Positions 17,602 through 26,087 of a stretch of 64,000 nt of DNA are shown here, piece after piece. The translations under genes were made by a program, and so were the position numbers. The notes under the pieces are model-generated. The model saw nothing but the letters and a program-made list of their open reading frames with translations. It did no database searches and was not told the origin of the DNA. The first letter of the stretch is position 1. Every line of letters begins with the position of its first letter. Source of the stretch: RDYZ01 sp964518905 (GTDB lineage Bacteria > Cyanobacteriota > Cyanobacteriia > Cyanobacteriales > Geitlerinemataceae); contig CAZFJL010000015.1 in assembly GCA_964518905.1 (NCBI GenBank), forward strand, positions 19,116 to 83,115, read 5' to 3'.

Positions 17602-17743
17602 TAGACCTCTTGCATGAATCGATTTTGCTTTGCCCTCACCCCCCAGCCCCCTCTCCCAAGCCGGGAGAAGGGGAGTTAGAAGTCCCTCTCCCAGTTTGGG
17701 AGAGGGATTTAGGGTGAGGGTCAACATTGGTGCAAGAGGTCTA
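17602..17743. repeat. Palindromic element, family C (142 bp, perfect 13-base ends)
   Basis: The ends TAGACCTCTTGCA and TGCAAGAGGTCTA are perfect inverted repeats. Inside are a second inverted pair (CCCTCACCC and GGGTGAGGG) and a third (CCCTCTCCCAGTTTGGGAGAGGG). The nested hairpins and absence of an open frame mark a MITE-like element of a kind frequent in cyanobacteria. The stretch 17443-17939 holds nothing else I can support. Confidence 0.82.
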
Positions 17744-17939
17744 TTGGGAGGAATCCATCAGAATGGTATTCTCACTTTGAAACGCAACGTCGCCCGCAGA
17801 AAGGCGAAGCGTAAATCTAGTTTTCGTTTTTGGCTCAACTCGACGAGACGGTAGTCAGAAAACGGTGTTATCAACCCTCAGTCTGTGGGGCGAGATCGGG
17901 GCGATAACCGGACGTTTTCCTCTACCGAGCGCTGACTTT

Positions 17940-19415
17940 ATGGAAGATATTGCTATTTCGGTTCGTAATATTGCTAAGTCGTTTCGTCGCTACGATCGAC
18001 CGAGCGATCGGCTCAAAGAACTTCTCCTCCCCAGCCGTCGGCAGTATCGTGAATTTCAAGCCCTGCGCGGCGTCAGTATTGAGATTCCCCGTGGCCAAAC
18101 CCTCGGGATTGTCGGACGCAACGGCTCCGGTAAAAGCACGCTGCTACAAATTATTGTCGGGACACTTCAGCCCAGCTCTGGTCAAACTCAGATTCGTGGC
18201 CGCATTTCTGCCCTGCTTGAACTTGGTAGTGGGTTCAATCCCGAATTTACCGGACGGCAAAACGTCTTTTTTAACGGTCAAATTCTCGGACTCAGTCGCG
18301 CCCAAATTGAGGCACGCTTCGACGATATTGCCGCTTTCGCTGACATCGGCGATTTTCTCGATCAACCGGCCAAAACCTACTCTAGCGGAATGTTTGTGCG
18401 GTTGGCCTTTGCTGTGGCGACGAGCGTTGATCCGGATATTTTGGTTGTGGACGAAGCACTTGCGGTGGGTGATGAAGCCTTTCAGCGAAAGTGTTTTTCG
18501 CGGATTGAATCATTGCAGGCGCGAGGCTGTACGACCCTGTTTGTCTCCCACGCGGCGTCCAAAGTGGTGGAACTCTGCGATCGCGCTCTGCTGCTCGATC
18601 ATGGCGAGGCGATCATTACCCATCACCCAAAATTTGTGATCGATCAGTACCACAAGCTGATTTATGCTCCCGGCGATCGCTACCAAAAATTACGCGATGA
18701 CTTAAAAGCGATTCCCGATGCACCACTCTGGCCGGACTCGCCGCGATCGAGTTATGACGAGGGCGATACCAGCAGCGGGTTCGCCAAGGGTGCGGCACAT
18801 AATGCTGATGTAGATGCACGAGAAAACCATCGCGGCACACCGATCGCGGACACCGATCGCGATCACAGCATCAACGCCGATCGCGCCTTGGACGTGGCGA
18901 TCGAACGCGACTTTTTTGATCCGGCTCTTGTCCCGACTCATACCCTGGCCTATGAACCACAGGGCGCTGATATTCGCAATCCCAAACTGCTCACCCTCGA
19001 TGGCCGACAGGTCAACAATGTCGCGGGGCGTCACGATTATGTCTACACTTACGAAGTGGAATTTCATCGCGTCGCCACCGATCTTCGCTTTGGGATGCTG
19101 ATCAAAACCGTCAGCGGACTCGAACTCGGTGGCGCTTCGTTTCCCGCGATCGCGCGAGACGTCACCGGTGTAGACCCAGATCAATGCGTCACCGTACGCT
19201 TTCGTTTTTCCTGTTGCCTCAATCCCGGCGTGTATTTTCTAAATGCTGGAGTCTCCGGTACGGTGGACGGCCAGTTTACCTACCTCGCTCGCGGAATTGA
19301 TATCGCCATGTTTCGCGTCTTGCCCCGCAGTGATTCCTTTGCAAGCGAAATTGTCGATTTGTCGATCGTCCCACACATCGCGATCGCCCCCGCCCGAACC
19401 GTCACCAGCAACTAG
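17940..19415 (+). CDS. Polysaccharide ABC exporter ATPase, Wzt-like with carbohydrate-binding tail
   Basis: The first 250 residues (from MEDIAISVRNIAKSF at 17940) are an ABC ATPase with Walker A GRNGSGKST, the divergent signature YSSGMFVRLAFA and Walker B ILVVDEALAVGD. This form is typical of KpsT/TagH/Wzt exporters. After a linker rich in Asp and His, residues about 340-480 form a Wzt-type C-terminal beta domain (YVYTYEVEF to NPGVYFLNAGVSG), which in O-antigen systems recognises the end-modified sugar chain. The frame is open from a GTG at 17865, but the family's start fits 17940. A glycosyltransferase gene follows after 38 bases. No Wzm/TagG-type permease gene lies in the window, so the membrane partner must be encoded elsewhere. 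Confidence 0.86.
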   Translation: MEDIAISVRNIAKSFRRYDRPSDRLKELLLPSRRQYREFQALRGVSIEIPRGQTLGIVGRNGSGKSTLLQIIVGTLQPSSGQTQIRGRISALLELGSGFNPEFTGRQNVFFNGQILGLSRAQIEARFDDIAAFADIGDFLDQPAKTYSSGMFVRLAFAVATSVDPDILVVDEALAVGDEAFQRKCFSRIESLQARGCTTLFVSHAASKVVELCDRALLLDHGEAIITHHPKFVIDQYHKLIYAPGDRYQKLRDDLKAIPDAPLWPDSPRSSYDEGDTSSGFAKGAAHNADVDARENHRGTPIADTDRDHSINADRALDVAIERDFFDPALVPTHTLAYEPQGADIRNPKLLTLDGRQVNNVAGRHDYVYTYEVEFHRVATDLRFGMLIKTVSGLELGGASFPAIARDVTGVDPDQCVTVRFRFSCCLNPGVYFLNAGVSGTVDGQFTYLARGIDIAMFRVLPRSDSFASEIVDLSIVPHIAIAPARTVTSN

Positions 19416-19453
19416 CCACCACAAACCCTCTCCTTAATACCCGCGCCCGCCCG

Positions 19454-20548
19454 ATGGTTCTCCCGATAAACCTCTCGTTTCTCATGGATAAACCGACGGG
19501 TATCAGCACCTATGCCCGTCATGTTGCCCACGCCCTCGGCGATCGCGACGATCTCAATCCGGTGTTTCTGGTCGCCGATCGGCATCGTGACTTTTCGTCC
19601 TATCAACGCTCTCCAGTACCGGGCCATCTCACGCCGGAGCAAGGGGTTCGGGGACATACCCAGCGACTACTGTGGACACAATTTTCCTTGCCCCGTATCT
19701 GTCAGCAGCTCCAGTCAAATGCTCTGTTTTCGCCGATCCCCGAAGCACCGATCGGCTCGATCAACCCTCAGTTTCGCTACGCTGTTACCGCCTACGACCT
19801 GATTCCGCTGCGGTTTCCCCAAAAAGCAACGCCGCTGTTGGCCTATCACAAATTCTACGTACCCGAAGTCTTACGTCGCGCCGATCGCATCTTGGCGATC
19901 AGCACGGCCACCGCTCGCGATCTGCGATCGTTTCTCCAAATCGATCCCCGCAAAATTGAGGTTATCCCCCTCGCCTACGATCGCCAGCAATACTACGATC
20001 GTCAGCTTCCACGCTCGAATTATTTCGTCTATGTCGGTCGGCAAGAACCCTATAAAAATCTGGATCGAATCATTCAGGCGATGGCACAGATCCCCGATGA
20101 AATCGAGCTACATCTTCTCGGCAAAGTCGATTCGCGCTACGTCCCGGCACTCAAACATCGAGCGAAGCGATTGAAGATCAGCCATCGTGTCAAGTTTCGG
20201 GGCTATGTTCCAGAAGCCGAACTGCCGGAGGCGATCGGGCGGGCGATCGGCTTAGTCTTTCCGTCACTTTGGGAAGGGTTTGGATTGCCCATTTTAGAAG
20301 CGATGGCCTGTGGAACGCCGGTAATCACGTCGGATTTTGGCTCCATGCCAGAAGTGGCGGGAGATGCCGCAGTACTCGTCGATCCCTACAATGTGGGCAT
20401 GATCGCCGCAGCGATGCGCTTGCTTTGGCACGATAGCACCGCTCGATCGCAGTTGCAGGCCGCCGGTTTGAAGCGAGTCGAAGCCTTTAGCTGGGAAAAG
20501 ACAGGACAACTAACCGGGGATGCGCTGCATTTTCTAGTCGATCACTAG
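19454..20548 (+). CDS. Glycosyltransferase family 4
   Basis: This 364-residue GT-B enzyme has the donor-site features of GT4 retaining transferases: FVYVGRQEPYKNLDRIIQA at about residue 190 and the E-x7-E motif in PSLWEGFGLPILEAMACGTPVI at about residues 275-300. It moves a nucleotide-activated sugar onto a growing chain at the cytosolic face of the membrane. The start (MVLPINLSFLMDKPTGISTYA) fits the family's GxG-type acceptor loop. It lies 38 bases downstream of the Wzt-like ATPase, so it probably acts in making the polymer which that ABC system exports. Confidence 0.88.
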   Translation: MVLPINLSFLMDKPTGISTYARHVAHALGDRDDLNPVFLVADRHRDFSSYQRSPVPGHLTPEQGVRGHTQRLLWTQFSLPRICQQLQSNALFSPIPEAPIGSINPQFRYAVTAYDLIPLRFPQKATPLLAYHKFYVPEVLRRADRILAISTATARDLRSFLQIDPRKIEVIPLAYDRQQYYDRQLPRSNYFVYVGRQEPYKNLDRIIQAMAQIPDEIELHLLGKVDSRYVPALKHRAKRLKISHRVKFRGYVPEAELPEAIGRAIGLVFPSLWEGFGLPILEAMACGTPVITSDFGSMPEVAGDAAVLVDPYNVGMIAAAMRLLWHDSTARSQLQAAGLKRVEAFSWEKTGQLTGDALHFLVDH

Positions 20549-20764
20549 CCCATTAATTTTGTATGAATGGCTCATTGTGACACCAAGATAAAGAATCATC
20601 ATTCAAGCTGTATCGATCCACTTTTTACATCCATGACAGACTACTTTTTAGAGTCAAAAACTATGATTAAGTGTCATTAATCCAACTATCTCCCGCTAAA
20701 TTCCGATTTCATATAATCTCAGTTGGAGCCTTTGCTCGTTTCTGTCTCTCCCTGAAAACTCCCG

Positions 20765-21220
20765 ATGTTCGACCTTTTTGATCGTGATCCAAACCGTCCC
20801 AGCACCCGTAACCTCAAGCGAATTGATCGCTTTGTACGCGATTATCGTCGCGAATTTGCGGCTTTAGTGTGGGGATACGATCGCGCCATCGAAGCCCAAG
20901 GCGGCGATCGCGAATATTTGGGAATCGACCTTCAGCCCACGCCACACTTCATCACCTGCACACGTCCCCAGATCGAAGCCTTGAATACAAAGGTTGATAA
21001 TCGCCTACGCGAAGCGATCGGTGTCCTTGACGGTTACGACCCGACAAAAGAGGTTTTGGTGGTCGGGATTGCAGACGGACAAGTTCAGATCATTGTATTT
21101 TTATGCGACGATCCGACACCGGAGCAGGAGTTTAAGACTTTGGGGGTTGATGTGGATGTTCTACTCGATCGGCTAGAGGCCAATATGACGCATGAATTAA
21201 CCGATATCCTCACGCCTTGA
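20765..21220 (+). CDS. Conserved cyanobacterial protein, possibly CcmS-like
   Basis: This 151-residue soluble protein has the phrases LKRIDRFVRDYRREFAALVW, YLGIDLQPTPHFI, EVLVVGIADGQVQI and a C-terminal helix VDVLLDRLEANM. It has no signal peptide or membrane helix. The pattern resembles, from memory, a conserved cyanobacterial family that includes the beta-carboxysome assembly factor CcmS, but I cannot confirm this and no carboxysome gene is nearby. It stands 80 bases ahead of the hybrid kinase gene on the same strand. Confidence 0.6.
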   Translation: MFDLFDRDPNRPSTRNLKRIDRFVRDYRREFAALVWGYDRAIEAQGGDREYLGIDLQPTPHFITCTRPQIEALNTKVDNRLREAIGVLDGYDPTKEVLVVGIADGQVQIIVFLCDDPTPEQEFKTLGVDVDVLLDRLEANMTHELTDILTP

Positions 21221-21302
21221 GGTCTTCCTCTATCCACCGGCATGAGATTCAAATTGCATCTTGCATCGTTAGACGATCGGACACTTCATCCAAAGTCATG
21301 CC

Positions 21303-24300
21303 ATGTTCCTCTCTTTCATGAGCAAGTTCTCGGCCTCTTTCTCATTCTTGCCTCCGCTGCTTGAGCGAACATCACGATCAATTGCGGGACTGATCTTCTT
21401 TACTGGGATCATTACCACCGTCGCGATCGCCGTCGAAGCACACAGTCTCACGAGCAAGCGAGAAGCTGCCGTGCTTGAGCAAAATTTATTGCAGGTGAAA
21501 TCGGCGATCGAGCGCACGCTCAATCAGCGTCTCAGTATTTTGATTGCGTTAGCGGCTCTCGTCGAGAGTCACGCCCAACAAAACCGTTTAGAGTCTAAAA
21601 GCGCCTTAGAGCTTGACTTTCAGACTCTTACCACAGCGCTCGATCGCCAGGTAGACGGCGTTTTGAGTATGCAGCTTGCACCCGCTGGCGTTGTCACCTA
21701 TCTCACCAACCGGGAAGACAACCGTAAGGCGATCGGCTTCGATATTCTGGTGAACCCCCAACGTCAAGACGTGGCGATCGCCACGATTCAGCAACGCGCC
21801 CTGAATCTTGCAGGCCCAGCCCAAGTGATGCTGGGGGGAGAGGCCGTCATCGCGCGTCTACCGATTTTCATTCCTGGCTCGTTTGATCCCCAAACCTATA
21901 TTGACAGCGGACGCGCCCAGCCCAATACTCCCTGGCTTCAGCAAATCCCCTCTGATTTTTGGGGGTTTGCCGTGGTGCTGATCGATACCGACATGCTGTA
22001 CAGCGAGGCCGGACTCGATAACTTACCGCCTGGTTATCGTTACGCTCTGCGCGGACGCGATGGAACCGGAGCCACTGGGGAGATTTTTTGGGGCGATGAA
22101 ACCGTCTTTGATCAGCCCTTGCGGACGATCAAAATTACGTTCCCCAATGGGCAGTGGGTTCTAGGTGTGGACTCGATTAGGGAAAAAAGCTGGAGAAATA
22201 CGCTGATTATTCTCCTCCTCGGTAGCAGCTTTTCGGGAGCCGTGAGCTATGCCGTTTACATTAATCGAGTGGCAAAAGATATTGCGGAGGCGAACAGTCA
22301 GGCGAAAGGGGAGTTTTTGGCTGTGATGAGTCACGAGCTGCGGACACCGCTCAATGGCATCATCGGCCTCACCGATTTAGCCCTGCATAGTAGTAAGGAT
22401 GCCGATCGTCTCTACTATCTGGAAAAGATTCAGGCTTCGTCGCAGCTACTCTTGCGCTTGGTGAATGACGTACTGGATTTTTCCAAGTTAGAAGCGGGGA
22501 AATTTACGATCGTTTCGACGCCGTTTTTATTAGATGATGTCTTTTCATCTCTGCGCGATCTCTTGGCGTTACAGGCCGTCGAAAAAAACTTAGAATTAGT
22601 CTTTCGTATTGGCTCTAATGTACCCAATGAACTGATTGGCGATAGTTTACGCCTCAGTCAAATCTTGATTAATTTGATGGCAAACGCGATCAAATTCACC
22701 GATAACGGTAGCGTTACCCTTGTGGTTGATCGGCTTGAAACTTCAACCGATCGGGTTTGCCTACGCTTTGATGTGTGTGATACCGGCATTGGCTTAACCT
22801 CAGCGCAAATTTCAACGCTGTTTCAAGCCTTTACTCAGGTTCATGATTTTAAGACCCGACCCCATGGGGGGACGGGTTTAGGGTTAACCATTTGTCAGCG
22901 CTTGCTTGATTTAATGGGTGGGACAATCACGATCAATAGTGAATCTGGACGCGGTAGTCGTTTTCGGATCTGCCTTGACTTCGACATTCCGGCAACCATG
23001 CCCTCTGAGTCCACAGCGGATCAGGCTAATCACGTGATCGAGTCGAATATGGACACGTTCCTGGAAAGACAAAAAGATAAGCGCTGCTTGGTGGTGGATG
23101 ATAGTCCGAACACCCGTAAAGCGATCGCCACCATGCTCGAAAATTTCGGGCTCAAGGTCACCGTAGCGGATTCAGGTACAGCCGCGATCGAGTCACTCCT
23201 TGCCGCCGAAACGGAGCCCTTTGACCTACTGCTGATCGATGATGCGATGCCGGAGATGAGCGGTTATGAGACCGTGTTGCGCCTTGATGCAGATTTTCTG
23301 ATCAGTCCCCTAACGCGGGTGCTGCTGCTGCCGCCTCACTGCTCGATCGCGATCGATTCTGACAAGCACTACAACGGAATCGACTATCAGTTGCAAAAGC
23401 CCCTTGATCGCCGTCAATTGCGCGATCTCCTTCAGGCGATCGATCTTGGCCTGGATCTGCCCAAATCGTACAATTTCTCGCCTGTAGACAACACACTGAC
23501 TCCCACTTCCCCCACTTTTCCCACACCCCGGAGTCAGGCTAGATCTCCCGTCCCCTCGCCCACACCACCCACGGTTGTACACTCCAATCAAACTATGCAG
23601 GACACCTCATACGCCACGATTTTGCTAATCGAAGATAACGAAGTGAATCAGATTGTGGCACGGGAAATGCTAAAACGTTTGGGCTATGAGGTCGAAATTG
23701 CTCACGATGGCTACGGCGCGATCGAGTGTGTGCGATCGCGTCGCTACGATCTGCTGTTGATGGACGTACAAATGCCGAAGATGGATGGTTGTGAAGCGAC
23801 CAGCAGGATTCGTCAGCTAGGGTCTGCCAGCGAGCAAGACCGCTGGTGTGAAACAGTTCCGATCGTTGCGATGACGGCTCATTCCCTCGATGACTATGAA
23901 AGCGTGTGCCTCAAAGCCGGGATGGATGCTCAAATTGCCAAGCCGATTACGCTTGAGGTTCTGTCCTCAACGCTTCAACGTTGGTTACCCCATGTGTCTC
24001 TTAATCGGTTGAGTCCGGCAGGTATCCTGCCCTACGATGTGGTCAACCTAAATCAAATGTTGTCTCCATCACGGCCAGCAATCCTATCCTCAACGTCATC
24101 TTCCGAGTTCTCTGAAGAGTCCCCTGAAGAGTTCTCTGAACGCTCTAAAACTGCTGAGACGCCCGACAATGATGCTAATGATGCCAATGGTGTTCCAGCA
24201 TTCCCCGGCCTCTCGATCGAAACGGGTCTCCAGCGTATGGGAGACGACTGGGAAGGCTACGGCGAGCTGTTGCAGCTATTCACCACAACCTATCGCAGCT

Positions 24301-24563
24301 TCGATCGGGACTTTGAAAGCTTGATTGATCAGGGTGATTATGCCCAAGCGAGAGATAGACTCCACACGCTCAAGGGCGCGGCGGGCAATATTGGCGCCGA
24401 AGATCTGATGCGGGCAGCGAACAGGCTAGAGCAGGAGTTGAACGCTGAATCGCGGATTCCCGATCGCGTTGTCGCTCAGTTTTCACACACCATCCGCGAA
24501 TTTCATCAGGTCTTAAACAGCATTGATGCGGTAACGGACTACATCAACGACATGCAGCTTTGA
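21303..24563 (+). CDS. Hybrid sensor histidine kinase (CHASE, HisKA, HATPase, REC, REC, HPt)
   Basis: This 1086-residue protein holds a full phosphorelay in one chain. Two membrane helices (about residues 28-50 and 299-320) enclose a CHASE-type periplasmic sensor. The phosphoacceptor motif MSHELRTPLNG is near residue 342, the ATPase N box LINLMANAIKFTDNG near 455, and the G box TGLGLTICQ near 525. Receiver 1 (about 595-715, LLIDDAMPEMSG) lacks some features of a canonical receiver near the conserved Lys. Receiver 2 (about 770-890) has the complete ILLIEDNE, LLLMDVQMPKMDG and MTAHS set. A C-terminal HPt domain carries the LHTLKGAAGN histidine near residue 1020. No output regulator lies beside it, so its partner and signal are unknown; CHASE domains often bind small extracellular molecules. 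Confidence 0.93.
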   Translation: MFLSFMSKFSASFSFLPPLLERTSRSIAGLIFFTGIITTVAIAVEAHSLTSKREAAVLEQNLLQVKSAIERTLNQRLSILIALAALVESHAQQNRLESKSALELDFQTLTTALDRQVDGVLSMQLAPAGVVTYLTNREDNRKAIGFDILVNPQRQDVAIATIQQRALNLAGPAQVMLGGEAVIARLPIFIPGSFDPQTYIDSGRAQPNTPWLQQIPSDFWGFAVVLIDTDMLYSEAGLDNLPPGYRYALRGRDGTGATGEIFWGDETVFDQPLRTIKITFPNGQWVLGVDSIREKSWRNTLIILLLGSSFSGAVSYAVYINRVAKDIAEANSQAKGEFLAVMSHELRTPLNGIIGLTDLALHSSKDADRLYYLEKIQASSQLLLRLVNDVLDFSKLEAGKFTIVSTPFLLDDVFSSLRDLLALQAVEKNLELVFRIGSNVPNELIGDSLRLSQILINLMANAIKFTDNGSVTLVVDRLETSTDRVCLRFDVCDTGIGLTSAQISTLFQAFTQVHDFKTRPHGGTGLGLTICQRLLDLMGGTITINSESGRGSRFRICLDFDIPATMPSESTADQANHVIESNMDTFLERQKDKRCLVVDDSPNTRKAIATMLENFGLKVTVADSGTAAIESLLAAETEPFDLLLIDDAMPEMSGYETVLRLDADFLISPLTRVLLLPPHCSIAIDSDKHYNGIDYQLQKPLDRRQLRDLLQAIDLGLDLPKSYNFSPVDNTLTPTSPTFPTPRSQARSPVPSPTPPTVVHSNQTMQDTSYATILLIEDNEVNQIVAREMLKRLGYEVEIAHDGYGAIECVRSRRYDLLLMDVQMPKMDGCEATSRIRQLGSASEQDRWCETVPIVAMTAHSLDDYESVCLKAGMDAQIAKPITLEVLSSTLQRWLPHVSLNRLSPAGILPYDVVNLNQMLSPSRPAILSSTSSSEFSEESPEEFSERSKTAETPDNDANDANGVPAFPGLSIETGLQRMGDDWEGYGELLQLFTTTYRSFDRDFESLIDQGDYAQARDRLHTLKGAAGNIGAEDLMRAANRLEQELNAESRIPDRVVAQFSHTIREFHQVLNSIDAVTDYINDMQL

Positions 24564-24575
24564 AAATATGAATTT

Positions 24576-24693
24576 ATATAGCAAAAAACGATTTGCTTAG
24601 GATGTATCAAAAAAAGCTGAGAGCACTGAGCGGAGTCGAAGTGCGGTTTTCAACTTAGACGAGAGTGTCCTAATTTAATCGGCTTCTGCTATA
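24576..24693. repeat. Palindromic element, family A, copy 2 (118 bp)
   Basis: The ends ATATAGCAAAAAACGATTTG and CGGCTTCTGCTATA are imperfect inverted repeats, and the centre (GCACTGAGCGGAGTCGAAGT) matches copy 3 nearly base for base. It lies 12 bases after the hybrid kinase stop codon, between convergent genes. Confidence 0.85.
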
Positions 24694-24740
24694 GAGTTTT
24701 AAGTGGGCAAAGACAATCAACCGTAAATTCAGGGATTAGA

Positions 24741-24781
24741 GACTTCAGACCTTTGAGGTTTCCAAAACCTCGAAGGTCTCG
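24741..24781 (+). repeat. Hairpin repeat, family E, copy 1
   Basis: AGACCTTTGAGGTTT and AAACCTCGAAGGTCT form a 15-base near-perfect stem with a four-base loop. An inverted copy with few changes lies at 50583-50623. Both copies stand between convergent genes. Confidence 0.7.
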
Positions 24782-24817
24782 ATACCTGCTATCCGCGAGA
24801 AGTCCGACTTGATCGAC

Positions 24818-26002
24818 TTAGGCGTAACGGATGCCAGCTTGTTCAAGCCGATCGAGTGCCGTACCGAGGCGATCGAGATCCGCGATCAAACTCAAACGCA
24901 CATAGCTCTCGCCACCCTCACCAAACGCATTCCCCGGCGTTAAAACCACACCCGTTTTTTGCAACACCGACAGCGCAAAATCCGTCGAACCCATCCCTGG
25001 CGGACAGGGAATCCAGAGATACATCGTCGCCTTGGTTTTCGCGACCGTCCAGCCCAATTTCGCAAAGCGATCGATCAAAAAATCACGCCGTTCGCTGTAG
25101 CGTTTCTGGACATCATCTAGATAGTGATCCGGCAGATTGAGCGCCGTTTCTGCCGCCTTTTGGAGCGCCGAAAAGATGCCGTAATCGAGATTGGTTTTGA
25201 GCGTCCGTAAGCCTTGAATAATATGGCGGTTGCCGACGACAAAGCCGACGCGCCAGCCCGCCATATTGTAGGTTTTCGAGAGGGTGTGAAACTCGACGCC
25301 GATTTCCTTTGCGCCGTCAATTTCGAGCAGGCTGGTGGGCTGGTAGCCGTCAAACGCGAGTTCGGCGTAACAGAGGTCGTGAACCAAGACGATTTCGTGG
25401 CGTCGTGCCCAGGTGACGATCTCCTCGAAAAATTCGCGGGGGGCGGTGGCTCCCGTGGGGTTGTTGGGATAGTTAAAGTAGAGCATTTTTGCACGATCAG
25501 CGACGTCGTCAGGGATGCTTCCCAGGTCGATCAGCCAGTCGTTTTCCGCACTGAGTGGGATGCTGTGGATCTCGCCACCGGCAATCAGAGGGCCGCGAAA
25601 ATGTGCCGGATAGGACGGACTCGGAACGAGGACGAGATCGCCGGGGTTGATGTAGGCGATCGCCAAGTGTGCCAGCCCTTCCTTCGAGCCGATCAACGGC
25701 AGCGCTTCGCCTTCCGAGTCGAGCTGAACGTTATAGCGGCGGTAATACCAGTCGGCGATCGTCTTGCGAAAACTGCCCGTTCCTTCAAACGGCGGGTAGC
25801 CATGATTGCGCTGATCTCGGAGTGCCTCGATCGCCGCATCAACGATCGGCGTCGGCGTTGCCCCATCCGGGTTGCCCATCCCCAGGTCGATCAAATCTAA
25901 CCCCTGTTCTCGCGCTCGTGCCTTCAGCTCATCAAGACGTGCGAAAACATAAGGCGGCAGAGCTTGCACGCGATCGGCGGGCTTAATCCAATCTACTGAC
26001 AT
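24818..26002 (-). CDS. Class I/II aminotransferase (AlaC / aspartate aminotransferase-like)
   Basis: This fold-type I PLP enzyme (394 residues from the ATG at 26002) has LIDLGMGNPDGATP at the N-terminus, YFNYPNNPTGA for substrate and PLP contact, and the Schiff-base lysine in SKTYNMAGWRVGF near residue 242. C-terminal GESYVRLSLIAD carries the carboxylate-binding arginine. The N-terminal PPYVFARLDELKARAREQGL is the pattern of the AlaC/YfdZ group, which transaminates alanine, aspartate or related 2-oxo acids; the exact substrate cannot be read from sequence. It is not the cyanobacterial DapL, which starts quite differently. I prefer the ATG at 26002 over the one at 26020. Confidence 0.85.
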   Translation of the reverse strand: MSVDWIKPADRVQALPPYVFARLDELKARAREQGLDLIDLGMGNPDGATPTPIVDAAIEALRDQRNHGYPPFEGTGSFRKTIADWYYRRYNVQLDSEGEALPLIGSKEGLAHLAIAYINPGDLVLVPSPSYPAHFRGPLIAGGEIHSIPLSAENDWLIDLGSIPDDVADRAKMLYFNYPNNPTGATAPREFFEEIVTWARRHEIVLVHDLCYAELAFDGYQPTSLLEIDGAKEIGVEFHTLSKTYNMAGWRVGFVVGNRHIIQGLRTLKTNLDYGIFSALQKAAETALNLPDHYLDDVQKRYSERRDFLIDRFAKLGWTVAKTKATMYLWIPCPPGMGSTDFALSVLQKTGVVLTPGNAFGEGGESYVRLSLIADLDRLGTALDRLEQAGIRYA

Positions 26003-26087
26003 GGCGGTGCATTGGGGCAAAAACAGAAACCATCAATTTATCAGGTTTTGTCTGACCTTAATTACCTGGCCTTGGATTGAGCGAGCT

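Noticed and set aside
25214..25900. 228-residue plus-strand frame
   Set aside because: Antisense to the aminotransferase; no family motif and no ribosome binding site.
24818..26002. LL-diaminopimelate aminotransferase (DapL)
   Set aside because: The N-terminus and motifs fit AlaC-like enzymes, not cyanobacterial DapL.
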